In this document: in pieces, positions 1 to 10,928 of the stretch
Layout: each line of letters starts with the position of its first letter
Numbering within the stretch: the first letter of the stretch is position 1
Assembly (NCBI RefSeq): GCF_003096035.1
Contig: NZ_CP029186.1
Coordinates: 248,001-312,000, forward strand
Source: Flavobacterium album
GTDB lineage: Bacteria; Bacteroidota; Bacteroidia; Flavobacteriales; Flavobacteriaceae
Direction of reading: 5' to 3'
DNA length: 64,000 bases
Position numbers and translations under genes: made by a program
Notes under the pieces: generated by a model
Databases searched by the model: none
What the model saw: only the letters and a program-made list of their open reading frames with translations
Told to the model about the DNA's origin: nothing

Positions 1-661
1 CTTTTGAACCAAGCGGCGTTTCGCAGACGGCCACATTAAAAAATGCCCTTGCGCCCAGATTATCTTTGTCGAGCGACGGAAGCAGGTTGACCTGAAAAGG
101 TATGTGGGAATCCCAGGTGGTGCCGTAAAAAGCCAGGCCTGCCCGGAAATAGTCCGCAAACCTCCCTGTGTCTAAATAGTCCCGAAGATTACGCTCCTGG
201 ATAGCTATAGCATCTTTATTGGGAAGACAGACCAGCTCATGGTATATCGGCAGGAAGTTTTCCAATATCCCCGAGAAGGAGAATAATATATCGCCGGGAA
301 TCAATCCAACCGACCTGTCCCTGAACTCATCTAACGTTTGACTTACTGCGAGATTCTTCTCCAACAGGTCCCTTGTCATCACCCCAGATTTGAGAGGCTG
401 TGGATATTGCCGGTAGAAATAACTGTAATCGATCGCCAGTTGTTCAAATTCAGCGATTTTCCTAATATTGCTTTCTGTATTATATTTTGATTGTTGAAAA
501 ATGCTTTTCAGTTCATTATCAGGATAGCTATCAGAAATTTTCCCCAGAAAGTCGTATACCGCATAAGGTTCTGAAAATTGCAGCCTGAATTGCACATCAG
601 ACTGCCCAAAAAGGGAAAATGTACCAATAAATAAAAGTAGCGTAAGTATATTTTGTTTCAT
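1..661 (-). CDS. Secreted protein of unknown function, partial (C-terminus beyond window)
   Basis: An open frame runs on the minus strand from an ATG at 659-661 to the first base of the window without a stop, giving about 220 residues. It begins MKQNILTLLLFIGTFSLFGQ, a typical Sec signal peptide with cleavage after FGQ, so the product is exported. The rest is mixed alpha-helical in appearance, with a PGDILFSFSG stretch around residue 120 and a VCETPLGS segment at the window edge. I do not recognise the family; the layout (signal peptide plus helical N-terminal half) would fit the start of a secreted gluzincin-type or DUF2268-like protein, but no HExxH motif lies in the visible part, so this is only a guess. 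The missing C-terminal part should decide it. Confidence 0.75.
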   Translation of the reverse strand, partial: MKQNILTLLLFIGTFSLFGQSDVQFRLQFSEPYAVYDFLGKISDSYPDNELKSIFQQSKYNTESNIRKIAEFEQLAIDYSYFYRQYPQPLKSGVMTRDLLEKNLAVSQTLDEFRDRSVGLIPGDILFSFSGILENFLPIYHELVCLPNKDAIAIQERNLRDYLDTGRFADYFRAGLAFYGTTWDSHIPFQVNLLPSLDKDNLGARAFFNVAVCETPLGSK

Positions 662-751
662 TTATAAAGTCGGTTAAATAAGCATTTAGAATAAAGAAGC
701 CGCATTGATCGAACCGCCTTATGTCATCTGACAGGCTTTCCTATCATCATA

Positions 752-1297
752 TTATATTCTGCTATCAAGCTCTTTACTAATTATCTGCTTCTCCTTCTTC
801 CTTGCCATTTTCCTGTTTTCAGATTTTTCTTTGGCAAGATACCTGTTTTTATCGCCGTCAAAATGCATATTGCTCCATGCCAGTCGCGAATCCGGCCTGA
901 TCATGACACCATTCCATGGACAATCATAAGGACATTTATGTTTTGAGTAGACACCAAAACTCCTATGTTTTATTTTTTTATCAGTAAGTATCTTTTGCTG
1001 GTTTATTCTAATACTACCCCATATCATACCTTCATCGCCCTTAGTAAGCTCCTGCCCAAGATATTCAACTTCAACAAATGTCATAGGGTCTTTTAGCTGG
1101 AGAAAATCAAAGGCTTTCCTAAAAGTTTTATGTGCATAGTCTCTTAACAATAACTTGTCATCAAGGCTGAGTTTTTCATTCTCTACGATTGAACGATACA
1201 GGCCAAGCGTATTAAAATCAGTATACTTCTTATAATTATCAATGTAGAAATAATATTCCTTAAGCGTTAGTTTGTTGAATCTTTGCCCGATCTCCAT
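752..1297 (-). CDS. Conserved-looking hypothetical protein with a Cys-rich KHKCPYDCPW motif
   Basis: A 181-residue soluble protein with no signal peptide or membrane segment. It starts MEIGQRFNKLTLKEYYFYID and is rich in Lys, Tyr and Asp. The only striking element is KHKCPYDCPWNGVM at about residues 119-132, two Cys spaced CxxxC next to Trp, which could bind a metal or form a redox pair. The C-terminal 25 residues are highly charged. It lies downstream of eno in the same direction but behind a strong terminator (1336-1367), so it should have its own promoter in the 40-nt gap; I see no clear one. Function unknown. Confidence 0.7.
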   Translation of the reverse strand: MEIGQRFNKLTLKEYYFYIDNYKKYTDFNTLGLYRSIVENEKLSLDDKLLLRDYAHKTFRKAFDFLQLKDPMTFVEVEYLGQELTKGDEGMIWGSIRINQQKILTDKKIKHRSFGVYSKHKCPYDCPWNGVMIRPDSRLAWSNMHFDGDKNRYLAKEKSENRKMARKKEKQIISKELDSRI

Positions 1298-1335
1298 TGT
1301 TGATTTGATTTATTGCTAATACAAATAAAACAAAA

Positions 1336-1367
1336 AATTCGGGATAAGAAATTACTTACCCCGAATT
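1336..1367 (-). terminator. Rho-independent terminator of eno
   Basis: On the minus strand a 13-bp stem (AATTCGGGGTAAG pairing with CTTATCCCGAATT, one G-T wobble) has a 6-nt TAATTT loop and is followed by TTTTTGTTTTATTTG. It lies 20 nt past the eno stop codon. Confidence 0.85.
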
Positions 1368-1386
1368 CATACTATAATTATTTTAA

Positions 1387-2694
<1,308 letters not shown>

Positions 2695-2732
2695 TTATCG
2701 TTATTGTTTTGTCGTTTAATTTGAATAAAAAC

Positions 2733-2740
2733 CAAATTTA
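2733..2740 (-). promoter_or_regulatory. Candidate -7 box (TAAATTTG) for eno
   Basis: Read on the minus strand this matches the Bacteroidota -7 consensus TAnnTTTG exactly and lies about 50 nt before the eno start. No TTTG is found at the expected 19-21 nt further upstream, so only half the promoter is supported. Confidence 0.3.
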
Positions 2741-2837
2741 ATCAAATTAAAAAATGAAATTCCTTAATTTTTAAAAACTTATAAACGCAATCGTTTTAGC
2801 TTCAGTAATTTAATTCCAATATAAAAAGCGACAACTT

Positions 2838-3947
2838 TTATTTTTTCGCGCTCTCGATATTTGCGATAAACTGGTCGAAAAGGTAAGTTGCATCGTGCGG
2901 GCCCGGGCTTGCCTCCGGGTGGTACTGCACCGAGAAGCAGTTTTTGCTCTTCATTCGCATACCTGCCACGGTACCGTCGTTCACATGCTCGTGAGTGATC
3001 TCAAAGTCAGGATGCTTTTCAAGTTCTTCACGGACTACTGCAAATCCGTGGTTTTGCGAGGTGATTTCGCCTTCGCCGGTAAGCAGGTTGCGCACAGGAT
3101 GGTTAATGCCCCTGTGTCCATTGAACATCTTATAGGTTGAAATGCCGTTGGCTAAAGCCAAAACCTGATGCCCAAGGCAGATACCGAATACCGGCTCGTT
3201 CTTATCTAATATATTACGTGCTGTTTCCTGAGCTGCAAAAAGCGGGTCAGGATCGCCGGGGCCGTTCGAAAGGAAGTAGCCATCCGGATTGAAGCTTTTC
3301 ATATCCTCGTAAGTAGCATCATACGGGAAAACTTTAATGTAGCAATCCCTTTTTGCCATGTTCCTTAATATGTTTTTCTTAATGCCGAGATCCAATGCCG
3401 AAACCTTATATTTCGCATCCGGGCTGCCTATGAAGTAAGGCTCCTTGGTGGAAACTTTTGAAGACAGTTCGAGTCCCTTCATGTCCGGAACATCGGCAAG
3501 GCGCTTTTTCAGGTCTTCTATGTCGCATTTCTCGGTACAGATGGCCGCGTTCATAGCGCCATTGTCACGGATGTAGCTCACCAACGCACGGGTATCCACA
3601 TCGGATATTGCTACAAGGTTTTGCTTTTCAAAGTATTCCTTCAAACCTTCAGTCGAGTTTGGCCTAGAATGGTTAAAGCTAAAGTTTTTGCAAACCAGCC
3701 CGGAGATCATTATCTTTTCGGCTTCAATTTCCTCTTCATTGGTGCCGTAGTTGCCGATATGGGCATTGGATGCTACCATGATCTGACCAAAATAGGATGG
3801 GTCTGTAAAGATCTCCTGGTATCCGGTCATCCCGGTGTTAAAGCAAACTTCGCCAAAAACGGTACCTTCAATGCCTATCGATTTACCATAAAAGATCGTA
3901 CCGTCTGCCAGGAGGAGGATCGCGCGGTCCCTGTTAGAATATTTCAT
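2838..3947 (-). CDS. carA: Carbamoyl-phosphate synthase small subunit
   Basis: Glutaminase subunit that supplies ammonia to CarB for carbamoyl phosphate, used in pyrimidine and arginine synthesis. At 369 residues it has normal length. The N-terminal CPSase_sm domain shows GEVCFNTGMTGYQEI near residue 32 and the C-terminal class I glutamine amidotransferase domain has the nucleophile Cys in GICLGHQVLALA (about residue 255) and the His-x-Glu dyad in VQYHPEASPGPHD (about 343). carB is not in the window. It follows rplQ with a 135-nt gap that contains a terminator, so the two are probably separate transcription units, although flavobacterial genomes often keep carA next to the ribosomal cluster. 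Confidence 0.97.
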   Translation of the reverse strand: MKYSNRDRAILLLADGTIFYGKSIGIEGTVFGEVCFNTGMTGYQEIFTDPSYFGQIMVASNAHIGNYGTNEEEIEAEKIMISGLVCKNFSFNHSRPNSTEGLKEYFEKQNLVAISDVDTRALVSYIRDNGAMNAAICTEKCDIEDLKKRLADVPDMKGLELSSKVSTKEPYFIGSPDAKYKVSALDLGIKKNILRNMAKRDCYIKVFPYDATYEDMKSFNPDGYFLSNGPGDPDPLFAAQETARNILDKNEPVFGICLGHQVLALANGISTYKMFNGHRGINHPVRNLLTGEGEITSQNHGFAVVREELEKHPDFEITHEHVNDGTVAGMRMKSKNCFSVQYHPEASPGPHDATYLFDQFIANIESAKK

Positions 3948-4020
3948 TATGTTGTGTGTTGTTGTGTTGCGTGCAAATTTACTTTAAAAAATCGTGAAAG
4001 CGAAACGTAATTTCAGGTCA

Positions 4021-4056
4021 AAAAAAAAGGACAAACCGTTAAGTTCATCCTTTTTT
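4021..4056 (-). terminator. Terminator of the rplQ end of the ribosomal cluster
   Basis: On the minus strand AAAAAAGGA pairs with TCCTTTTTT across a 16-nt loop that can itself pair (AAC with GTT), with further T residues after the stem. It lies about 30 nt past the rplQ stop codon. The A-rich left arm means it may also stop transcription from the other strand. Confidence 0.65.
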
Positions 4057-4082
4057 GATATTTGAAAATCATTGTTTCATGA

Positions 4083-4595
4083 TTATTCAGTAGCTTCTTT
4101 GTTTTCGTCTGTATCAACAGCAGGAGCTTCTTTAGCTGCAGGAGCTTCGGCCACCGGTGCAGCAGCGTCTGCTTTCTTGGCAGTACGGCTACGGCGTGTA
4201 GTTTTCTTAGCTTCTTTAGCTGTAGCATTGTACAGTTCGTTAAAGTCTACCAGTTCGATCATTGCCATATCAGCGTTGTCACCAAGACGGTTACCAAGCT
4301 TAATGATACGGGTATATCCACCCGGACGATCGCCTACTTTAGCAGCAACTTCCCTGAAAAGTTCAGTAACCGCATATTTGTTGCGAAGGTAAGCAAATAC
4401 AATACGCCTGTTGTGCGTAGTATCTTCTTTAGATTTAGTAACCAAAGGCTCAACAAACTGCTTAAGCGCTTTAGCTTTGGCAACAGTCGTATTGATACGC
4501 TTGTGCTCTATAAGTGAACAGGCCATGTTCGCAAGCATAGATTTCCTATGCCCGGTCTGCCTGCTTAAGTGATTATTCTTTTTTCCGTGTCTCAT
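4083..4595 (-). CDS. rplQ: 50S ribosomal protein L17 (bL17)
   Basis: Assembly and exit-tunnel-side protein of the large subunit. The first 120 residues are the conserved L17 core ([17 protein letters not shown], then [16 protein letters not shown]). Length is 170 residues against about 120-130 in E. coli; the extra 45 residues form an Ala/Lys/Glu-rich low-complexity tail (around [13 protein letters not shown]) that is probably disordered. Such tails are common on L17 of Bacteroidota. It is the last gene of the ribosomal cluster, 33 nt after rpoA, which is the classical alpha-operon order. Confidence 0.97.
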   Translation of the reverse strand: MRHGKKNNHLSRQTGHRKSMLANMACSLIEHKRINTTVAKAKALKQFVEPLVTKSKEDTTHNRRIVFAYLRNKYAVTELFREVAAKVGDRPGGYTRIIKLGNRLGDNADMAMIELVDFNELYNATAKEAKKTTRRSRTAKKADAAAPVAEAPAAKEAPAVDTDENKEATE

Positions 4596-4628
4596 CTCTG
4601 TAGTAATGTAAACCTAAAAAGGTCCGGA

Positions 4629-5621
4629 TTATTCTTTATCTAATTTGTATTTCGTCAAATCCATCCCGAAGTGAAGGTTTTTAGACGCTACAAGCTCATC
4701 AAGCTCTGTTAGCGACTTCTTACCAAAGTTACGGAACTTCATTAAGTCATTTTTGTTGAACGATACAAGGTCACCCAAAGTATCAACTTCAGCCGCTTTC
4801 AAACAATTCAGCGCCCTTACAGAAAGGTCCATGTCAACCAGCTTGGTCTTAAGAAGCTGCCTCATGTGCAATGACTCTTCGTCATACGATTCTGTTTGTG
4901 CTATTTCATCGGCCTCAAGTGTAATTCTTTCATCAGAGAACAGCATAAAATGGTGAATCAGTGTTTTTGCTGCCTCAGTAAGCGCTTCTTTAGGATGTAT
5001 AGATCCGTCAGTGATGATCTCGAATACCAGCTTTTCGTAGTCGGTCTTCTGCTCAACACGGAAGTTCTCTATAGTATATTTTACATTCTTTACCGGAGTA
5101 AAGATAGAGTCTGTAAAAATAGTACCTATAGCTGCGTTTTGCTTCTTATTCTCTTCAGCCGGAACATATCCCCTGCCTTTCTCGATGGTAAGCTCAAGGT
5201 TTATGTTTATTTTGCTGTCCATGTTAAAGATAACAAGATCCGGGTTCAACACCTGGAAACCTGAAATGTACTTTTGGAAATCGCCGGCAGTAAGCTGGTC
5301 TTTTCCTGTAAAAGATACAGATACAGATTCGTTGTCAATATCCTCGATCTGGCGTTTAAAACGAACCTGCTTAAGGTTCAGGATTATTTCTGTAACATCT
5401 TCAACAACCCCAGGTATTGTGGAAAATTCATGGTCAACTCCTTCAATGCGAACTGAAGTAATTGCGTAACCTTCCAGTGAAGAAAGCAAAACTCTTCTAA
5501 GTGCGTTACCAACAGTCAATCCGTATCCCGGTTCCAAAGGTCTGAATTCAAATTTCCCCTGGAAATCGGTCGAATCGATCATTATAACTTTATCGGGCTT
5601 CTGAAAATTAAATATTGCCAT
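4629..5621 (-). CDS. rpoA: DNA-directed RNA polymerase alpha subunit
   Basis: Scaffold for RNA polymerase assembly and contact point for activators. 330 residues. The N-terminal dimerisation domain (about 1-230) includes [21 protein letters not shown]; the C-terminal DNA-binding domain (about 260-325) has the helix-hairpin-helix region around [16 protein letters not shown] and [16 protein letters not shown]. It sits between rpsD and rplQ as expected. The family is highly conserved and nothing here is unusual. Confidence 0.98.
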   Translation of the reverse strand: MAIFNFQKPDKVIMIDSTDFQGKFEFRPLEPGYGLTVGNALRRVLLSSLEGYAITSVRIEGVDHEFSTIPGVVEDVTEIILNLKQVRFKRQIEDIDNESVSVSFTGKDQLTAGDFQKYISGFQVLNPDLVIFNMDSKININLELTIEKGRGYVPAEENKKQNAAIGTIFTDSIFTPVKNVKYTIENFRVEQKTDYEKLVFEIITDGSIHPKEALTEAAKTLIHHFMLFSDERITLEADEIAQTESYDEESLHMRQLLKTKLVDMDLSVRALNCLKAAEVDTLGDLVSFNKNDLMKFRNFGKKSLTELDELVASKNLHFGMDLTKYKLDKE

Positions 5622-5641
5622 ATTTCGACTAATGTCAATTA

Positions 5642-6247
5642 TTATTTGTTATACAACTCAACGATTAGTTGTTCTTTGATGTTTTCCGGAATCTGCAGCC
5701 TTGCAGGTACAGAAACGAAAGTACCTTCTTTGGTATCGTTGTTCCATGTGATCCACTCATAAACATGAGCAGAGTTTGATAAAGAACGCTCTATTGTATC
5801 AAGAGATTTCGATTTTTCGCGAACTGCTACTTTATCGCCGGCTTTAAGGTGGTAAGAAGGAATGTTTACCAATTCGCCGTTTACAGTAATATGCCTGTGA
5901 GAAACGATTTGCCTTGCTGCCCTTCTTGAAGGTGCAATGCCCATCCTGAATACTACGTTGTCAAGCCTTGCTTCACAAAGCTGTAAAAGGATCTCACCTG
6001 TTACACCTTTTGATGCTGCTGCTTTTTCATACAGGTTCCTGAATTGTTTTTCAAGGATACCGTAAGTGTACTTCGCTTTTTGCTTTTCCATCAACTGTAC
6101 AGCGTATTCCGATTTTTTACCTCTCTTTTTTGCAAGGCCGTGCTGCCCTGGAGGGTAATTTCTTTTTTCGAAGGCTTTGTCGTCTCCGAAGATCGCCTCG
6201 CCGAATTTACGGGCGATTTTTGTTTGTGGACCAGTATATCTTGCCAT
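5642..6247 (-). CDS. rpsD: 30S ribosomal protein S4 (uS4)
   Basis: Primary 16S rRNA-binding protein that nucleates the 5' domain of the small subunit. 201 residues, with the S4 RNA-binding domain at about 92-155 ([25 protein letters not shown]). The N-terminal zinc-ligand Cys residues of some S4 proteins are absent. Start [17 protein letters not shown] is canonical. An 88-nt gap upstream, the largest inside the alpha operon here, contains a possible regulatory stem (6262-6312); S4 is the known autorepressor of this operon in several bacteria. Confidence 0.98.
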   Translation of the reverse strand: MARYTGPQTKIARKFGEAIFGDDKAFEKRNYPPGQHGLAKKRGKKSEYAVQLMEKQKAKYTYGILEKQFRNLYEKAAASKGVTGEILLQLCEARLDNVVFRMGIAPSRRAARQIVSHRHITVNGELVNIPSYHLKAGDKVAVREKSKSLDTIERSLSNSAHVYEWITWNNDTKEGTFVSVPARLQIPENIKEQLIVELYNK

Positions 6248-6261
6248 TTCTAAAAATTAGT

Positions 6262-6312
6262 GAACAGGGGATCATGAATTCAGGTCACATCCTTCGATGA
6301 TCCGTTGCCCTA
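6262..6312 (-). promoter_or_regulatory. Possible S4 autoregulatory leader structure before rpsD
   Basis: In the rpsK-rpsD gap the minus strand can pair GGATCAT (6297-6303) with ATGATCC (6269-6275) across a 21-nt loop, and an outer AGG with CCT, leaving a GCAAC bulge. The structure ends about 15 nt before the rpsD start. A leader for S4 in Bacteroidia has, from memory, been described; I cannot confirm that this one matches it. Confidence 0.35.
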
Positions 6313-6335
6313 TTCGAATTATACTATAAAATAAA

Positions 6336-6719
6336 TTAAACTCTTCTTCTCTTCGGAGGGCGGCAGCCGTTGTGCGGCATAGGTGTTACGTCGATGATCT
6401 CGGTAACTTCGATTCCTCCATTATGTAGAGACCTGATAGCAGACTCACGTCCGTTACCCGGGCCTTTAACGTAAACTTTCACCTTCTTAAGGCCAGCCTC
6501 AAGAGCAACTTTACTGCAATCTTCTGCTGCCATCTGGGCTGCATACGGAGTGTTCTTTTTAGAACCCCTGAAGCCCATCTTACCTGCAGATGACCAAGAG
6601 ATAACTTCACCTTTCTTGTTTGTCAAAGAAATGATGATGTTATTAAAAGTTGCGCTAATATGTGCTTCGCCTGTAGACTCTACAATTACTTTACGTTTTT
6701 TTGTACTCGCTTTAGCCAT
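6336..6719 (-). CDS. rpsK: 30S ribosomal protein S11 (uS11)
   Basis: Platform protein of the small subunit near the E site and the Shine-Dalgarno duplex. 127 residues; the conserved core [18 protein letters not shown] and the C-terminal signature [25 protein letters not shown] region are present. It lies 8 nt after rpsM, in alpha-operon order. Confidence 0.98.
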   Translation of the reverse strand: MAKASTKKRKVIVESTGEAHISATFNNIIISLTNKKGEVISWSSAGKMGFRGSKKNTPYAAQMAAEDCSKVALEAGLKKVKVYVKGPGNGRESAIRSLHNGGIEVTEIIDVTPMPHNGCRPPKRRRV

Positions 6720-6727
6720 ACTACTTA

Positions 6728-7102
6728 TTATTTAGTTGCTTTTTTCTTGTTAGCAACAGTTTTTCTCTTACCTTTTCTAGTCCTGGAGTTGTTCTTGGTG
6801 CGTTGTCCCCTAAGCGGAAGACCTGCCCTGTGGCGGATGCCCCTGTAACAACCTATGTCCATTAAACGTTTAATGTTCAAAGATATTTCTGAGCGAAGCT
6901 CACCTTCGATCTTGAAATAAGAAACAGCCTCACGGATGGCGCTGATCTCATCATCATTCCAGTCCTGTACTTTAGTATCTTCGCTAACTTTAGCTTTCTC
7001 TAAAATCTCTGCAGCCCTGCTTCTACCAATACCGAAGATATAAGTTAAAGCAATAACCCCTCTTTTGTTTTTAGGTATGTCTACCCCTGCAATTCTTGCC
7101 AT
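6728..7102 (-). CDS. rpsM: 30S ribosomal protein S13 (uS13)
   Basis: Head protein of the small subunit that contacts the P-site tRNA and bridges to L5. 124 residues with the helix-two-turns-helix core ([18 protein letters not shown]) and the basic tail [16 protein letters not shown] that reaches into the decoding centre. It starts directly after rpmJ (2-nt gap). Confidence 0.98.
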   Translation of the reverse strand: MARIAGVDIPKNKRGVIALTYIFGIGRSRAAEILEKAKVSEDTKVQDWNDDEISAIREAVSYFKIEGELRSEISLNIKRLMDIGCYRGIRHRAGLPLRGQRTKNNSRTRKGKRKTVANKKKATK

Positions 7103-7104
7103 AA

Positions 7105-7221
7105 TTATCCTTGTCTTTGTTTAAATCTAGGATTCTTTTTGTTAATAACATATAACCTGCCTTTTCTACGCACAATGATGCACTCGGCACTTCTTTTCTT
7201 AACTGACGCTCTTACTTTCAT
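7105..7221 (-). CDS. rpmJ: 50S ribosomal protein L36 (bL36), zinc-free form
   Basis: A 38-codon gene between infA and rpsM, exactly where rpmJ belongs. Translation starts [20 protein letters not shown] and ends [12 protein letters not shown]. The usual zinc ribbon ligands (CxxC, a third Cys and a His) are mostly replaced: only one Cys (residue 14) remains, so this is a C-minus paralogue that should not need zinc. The stop TAA is at 7105-7107, 2 nt before the rpsM start. Confidence 0.95.
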
Positions 7222-7231
7222 TTTAATAGCT

Positions 7232-7447
7232 TTAGTATCTATAAGTAATTCTTGCTTTGGATAAATCGTAAGGACTCATTTCCAGCTTCACCTTGTCGCC
7301 CGGAAGCAACTTGATGTAATGCATACGCATCTTTCCTGAGATATGAGCAATTACAATATGCCCGTTTTCTAATTCAACACGGAACATGGCATTTGACAAT
7401 GCCTCTATTATCGATCCGTCCTGTTCTATTGCTGATTGTTTTGCCAT
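7232..7447 (-). CDS. infA: Translation initiation factor IF-1
   Basis: S1/OB-fold protein that occupies the A site during 30S initiation. 71 residues, with core motifs [20 protein letters not shown] and [19 protein letters not shown]. The secY-infA-rpmJ-rpsM order is typical. Nothing unusual. Confidence 0.97.
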   Translation of the reverse strand: MAKQSAIEQDGSIIEALSNAMFRVELENGHIVIAHISGKMRMHYIKLLPGDKVKLEMSPYDLSKARITYRY

Positions 7448-7455
7448 AAAAATTT

Positions 7456-8799
7456 TTAAGCCACTGCTTTTCTATTCTTACCACTCTTCATCAATCCGTC
7501 GTAATGCCTGTTCAACAGATAAGAATTTATTTGCTGAATGGTATCGATCGCAACCCCGACCATAATTAACAGTGATGTACCACCATAGAACAATGCCCAC
7601 TGCTGCTGAACCCCAAAGTTACTTACCACTGCCGGGAACACGGCAAGGAAAGCTAAGAATAATGCTCCGGGTAAAGTAATCAATGACATGATCCTGTCGA
7701 GGTAGTCTCCGGTCTCAACACCCGGCCTTACGCCCGGTATAAAGCCCCCACTCCTCTTAAGGTCGTCTGCCATTTTGTTGGTAGGCACCGTAATTGCGGT
7801 GTAAAAGTACGTAAAAATTATAATTAATAAAGCAAAAACCACATTATAGGCCAAACCAAACACATTCTGGAATTGAGAAGTGATGGTTGCGGCAGTATCA
7901 GACTTGGATAATCCTGCCAATGCAGCAGGTATAAACATGATAGCCTGGGCAAAGATAATCGGCATAACTCCCGAAGCGTTAAGCTTTAAAGGAATCCACT
8001 GCCTGTTGCCGCCCATCATATCCTGTTCAAAATCGCCCGAAGTTGTACGCCTTGCATATTGCACCGGAATTTTCCTTACTGCCATGATCATCATGATACA
8101 TGCAATAATTACAAGAAGCCATGCAACAATTTCAAGAAGCAACTGCAAAGGACCACCGTTGTTTTTGGTTACCACAGAAGTAAACTCCTGGATAAACGCC
8201 TGCGGCATCCTGGCGATGATACCTACAAGGATCAATAGCGATATACCGTTACCAATACCTTTGTCGGTGATCTTCTCTCCAAGCCACATTGCGAAAATGG
8301 TACCTGTTGCCAGTATTACTACTGATGAGAAAAGGAATGCAAAAGAGCTGGAAGGCAACAGGAATGCTCCCGGAGGCAGTGTCCTGTAAAGGTTATAGAT
8401 ATAGCCCGGACCCTGAACCAGTGTGATAAGAATGGTAAGCCACCTTGTTATCTGGTTTAGCTTTTTCCTGCCGCTTTCGCCTTCTTTCTGCAGTTTTTGC
8501 AGGTAAGGCACCGCGATGCCCATTAGCTGGACAACGATCGATGCAGAGATGTAGGGCATGATACCCAATGCAAATACAGATGCCTGCGAAAACGCACCAC
8601 CTGTAAATACATCGATAAGCCAGCCAATACCTCCCTGGGTCTGATTAGTCAAACTGTTTAGTTGTGTAGCATCAATACCCGGTAATGTTACGTGGGCACC
8701 AAAACGGTACACAAGCAACAAACCCAGAGTAACTAAAATTCTGTTTTTTAGCTCCTCGATCTTCCAGACATTGGCAAACGCTTCGAAAAATTTCTTCAT
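7456..8799 (-). CDS. secY: Protein translocase subunit SecY
   Basis: Channel-forming subunit of the SecYEG translocon in the inner membrane. 447 residues with about ten hydrophobic segments; recognisable landmarks are the plug/TM2 region ([20 protein letters not shown]), the cytoplasmic KIPVQYARR segment (about 245-253) and [22 protein letters not shown]. It follows rplO by 12 nt in spc-operon order. Confidence 0.98.
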   Translation of the reverse strand: MKKFFEAFANVWKIEELKNRILVTLGLLLVYRFGAHVTLPGIDATQLNSLTNQTQGGIGWLIDVFTGGAFSQASVFALGIMPYISASIVVQLMGIAVPYLQKLQKEGESGRKKLNQITRWLTILITLVQGPGYIYNLYRTLPPGAFLLPSSSFAFLFSSVVILATGTIFAMWLGEKITDKGIGNGISLLILVGIIARMPQAFIQEFTSVVTKNNGGPLQLLLEIVAWLLVIIACIMMIMAVRKIPVQYARRTTSGDFEQDMMGGNRQWIPLKLNASGVMPIIFAQAIMFIPAALAGLSKSDTAATITSQFQNVFGLAYNVVFALLIIIFTYFYTAITVPTNKMADDLKRSGGFIPGVRPGVETGDYLDRIMSLITLPGALFLAFLAVFPAVVSNFGVQQQWALFYGGTSLLIMVGVAIDTIQQINSYLLNRHYDGLMKSGKNRKAVA

Positions 8800-8811
8800 A
8801 AGAAAATAGGA

Positions 8812-9264
8812 TTATAAAGTTACCGCTTCGCCGCCGGCAGCCTCGATAGCCGCTTTTGCAGTTGCAGTAAATTTGTGAGCAGTTACTTTTAGTTTTGCTT
8901 TAAGCTCTCCTCTTCCTAATATCTTTACCATTTCATTTTTAGTAGCCAGGCGGTTCTCTACCATTACTGCAAAGTCTACAGTATCGGTAACGATTCCGTT
9001 GTCTACAAGAGCCTGAAGCGTATCAAGGTTTACACCTTCATATTCCTTACGGTTGATGTTTTTGAAACCAAACTTAGGAACACGACGCTGTAAAGGCATC
9101 TGACCACCTTCAAAACCAATCTTCTTAGAGTAGCCTGAACGTGATTTAGCTCCTTTGTGGCCACGTGCGGATGTACCGCCTTTGCCGGAACCTTCACCAC
9201 GGCCTACCCTTTTGTTTTTATTGTGAACTGAACCTTCTGCAGGTTGTAAGTTACTTAAATCCAT
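8812..9264 (-). CDS. rplO: 50S ribosomal protein L15 (uL15)
   Basis: Late assembly protein of the large subunit. 150 residues with the Gly/Arg-rich extended N-terminus (VGRGEGSGKGGTSARGHKGA) followed by the globular domain (YEGVNLDTLQALVDNG). Order rpmD-rplO-secY is standard. Confidence 0.98.
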   Translation of the reverse strand: MDLSNLQPAEGSVHNKNKRVGRGEGSGKGGTSARGHKGAKSRSGYSKKIGFEGGQMPLQRRVPKFGFKNINRKEYEGVNLDTLQALVDNGIVTDTVDFAVMVENRLATKNEMVKILGRGELKAKLKVTAHKFTATAKAAIEAAGGEAVTL

Positions 9265-9276
9265 TAGTGTATTTTG

Positions 9277-9459
9277 TTAGTTGATTTCTTCAACAGAAAC
9301 CAGGTGTTTAACTTTGTTTACCATTCCAAGGATAGCAGGAGTTGCATCGTGCTCAACAACCTGTCCAAGTTTACGAAGGCCTAATGACTCCAGCGTAAGC
9401 TTTTGTGTTTGCGGACAGTTGATTTTACTCTTAACTTGTTTTACTTTTATTTTTCCCAT
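9277..9459 (-). CDS. rpmD: 50S ribosomal protein L30 (uL30)
   Basis: Small 60-residue large-subunit protein (GKIKVKQVKSKINCPQTQK, then LRKLGQVVEHDATPAILG). It lies between rpsE and rplO, 13 nt from each neighbour. Typical bacterial length. Confidence 0.95.
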   Translation of the reverse strand: MGKIKVKQVKSKINCPQTQKLTLESLGLRKLGQVVEHDATPAILGMVNKVKHLVSVEEIN

Positions 9460-9472
9460 GATTTCCTCAGAA

Positions 9473-9997
9473 TTAACCTTTGAATACTTTTTCTAATGAA
9501 ACGCCCCTTTGTTTTGCAACAGTCGCAGCGCTCCTCATTTGAAGTAAAGCATCAAAAGTAGCTTTAACAACATTGTGAGGGTTTGATGAACCCTGTGATT
9601 TTGAAAGTACGTCGTGAATACCTACAGACTCAAGAACCGAACGTACAGCACCACCGGCAATTACACCGGTACCGTGAGAAGCAGGCATCAATAGTACACG
9701 TGCACCACCGAATTTACCTTTTTGCTCATGAGGAACTGATTGTCCTGAAAGTGGAATCTTAACAAGGTTCTTTTTAGCATCTTCCACTGCTTTTGCAATA
9801 GCTTCAGATACGTCTTTAGATTTACCAAGACCGTGGCCCACAACACCATTCTCGTCGCCTACAACTACAATTGCAGAAAAGCCGAAAGCCCTACCACCTT
9901 TTGTAACTTTAGTAACACGATTTACAGCAACCAAACGATCCTTAAGCTCAAGGCCGCTTGGTTTTACTAGTTCTACGTTTTTATAATTATGATACAT
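9473..9997 (-). CDS. rpsE: 30S ribosomal protein S5 (uS5)
   Basis: Decoding-accuracy protein of the small-subunit body. 174 residues: N-terminal dsRBD-like domain with [20 protein letters not shown] (residues about 27-46) and C-terminal alpha/beta domain ([19 protein letters not shown]). The residues known to affect spectinomycin binding lie in the KGGR loop, which looks wild type. Confidence 0.98.
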   Translation of the reverse strand: MYHNYKNVELVKPSGLELKDRLVAVNRVTKVTKGGRAFGFSAIVVVGDENGVVGHGLGKSKDVSEAIAKAVEDAKKNLVKIPLSGQSVPHEQKGKFGGARVLLMPASHGTGVIAGGAVRSVLESVGIHDVLSKSQGSSNPHNVVKATFDALLQMRSAATVAKQRGVSLEKVFKG

Positions 9998-10005
9998 AGT
10001 TTCTC

Positions 10006-10356
10006 TTAGAATTTAAGTCCGGCTTCCCTTGCGCCTTCCGCTAATGATTTTACACGTCCGTGGTAAAGGTACCCACCCCTGTCGAAAGCGATGGTATCGA
10101 TACCGGCTTTAAGAGCCGCTTCTGCAATTGCTTTTCCAACAGCTGCAGCCGTTTCTATGTTAGTTCCCTTTGTAATGCCTTTGTCTCTTGAAGAGGCAGC
10201 AGCCAAAGTTACACCGTTTACATCATCTATGATTTGCGCATAGATCTCTTTATTGCTCCTGAATACAGAAAGTCTTGGCATAGCAGCAGTTCCGCTTACA
10301 ATCTTTCTGATCCTGAACTTAATTCTTTGTCTTCTTTCAGATTTGTTTAATGACAT
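10006..10356 (-). CDS. rplR: 50S ribosomal protein L18 (uL18)
   Basis: 5S rRNA-binding protein of the central protuberance. 116 residues; basic N-terminus ([14 protein letters not shown]) and core [18 protein letters not shown], ending [17 protein letters not shown]. rplF-rplR-rpsE order. Confidence 0.98.
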   Translation of the reverse strand: MSLNKSERRQRIKFRIRKIVSGTAAMPRLSVFRSNKEIYAQIIDDVNGVTLAAASSRDKGITKGTNIETAAAVGKAIAEAALKAGIDTIAFDRGGYLYHGRVKSLAEGAREAGLKF

Positions 10357-10367
10357 GTCTTAGATTT

Positions 10368-10910
10368 TTAAGCTGATTTACCTGCTTTTCTTCTTAATAC
10401 CTCACCTACAAATTTAACTCCTTTTCCTTTGTAAGGCTCAGGCTTGCGGAAAGAACGGATCTTGGCCGCTACCTGCCCTAAAAGTTGTTTGTCGTGCGAA
10501 GCTAATTTAATGATAGGGTTCTTACCTTTTTCTGATACAGTTTCAACAGTAACTTCAGGCACAACTTCAAGAACGATGTTGTGAGAGAAACCAAGTGCAA
10601 TATCTAATTTCTGTCCCTGGTTTGAAGCCCTGTAACCAACGCCTACCAGTTCAAGCTCTTTAGTGAAGCCTTCAGACACACCAACAATCATGTTATTGAT
10701 AAGTGCCCTGTATAAACCGTGCTTAGACCTTTCGTCCTTGTGGTCCGAAGATCTTTCTACTATAACCTGGCCTTCTTCAAGTTTTACAGTAACATCTGCA
10801 AAGTCTTGTGTAAGCTGGCCTTTTTTACCTTTTACCGTAACAACATTACCGTTAACATCAACTGTTACGCCGGCTGGTATTGTTATTGGATTTTTACCTA
10901 TTCTTGACAT
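10368..10910 (-). CDS. rplF: 50S ribosomal protein L6 (uL6)
   Basis: Large-subunit protein near the sarcin-ricin loop and the factor-binding site. 180 residues made of two duplicated alpha/beta domains; the C-terminal signature PEPYKGKGVKF is present. Starts SRIGKNPITIPAGVTVDV. Spc-operon order. Confidence 0.98.
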   Translation of the reverse strand: MSRIGKNPITIPAGVTVDVNGNVVTVKGKKGQLTQDFADVTVKLEEGQVIVERSSDHKDERSKHGLYRALINNMIVGVSEGFTKELELVGVGYRASNQGQKLDIALGFSHNIVLEVVPEVTVETVSEKGKNPIIKLASHDKQLLGQVAAKIRSFRKPEPYKGKGVKFVGEVLRRKAGKSA

Positions 10911-10928
10911 AGTACTCAGTCTTTATTA

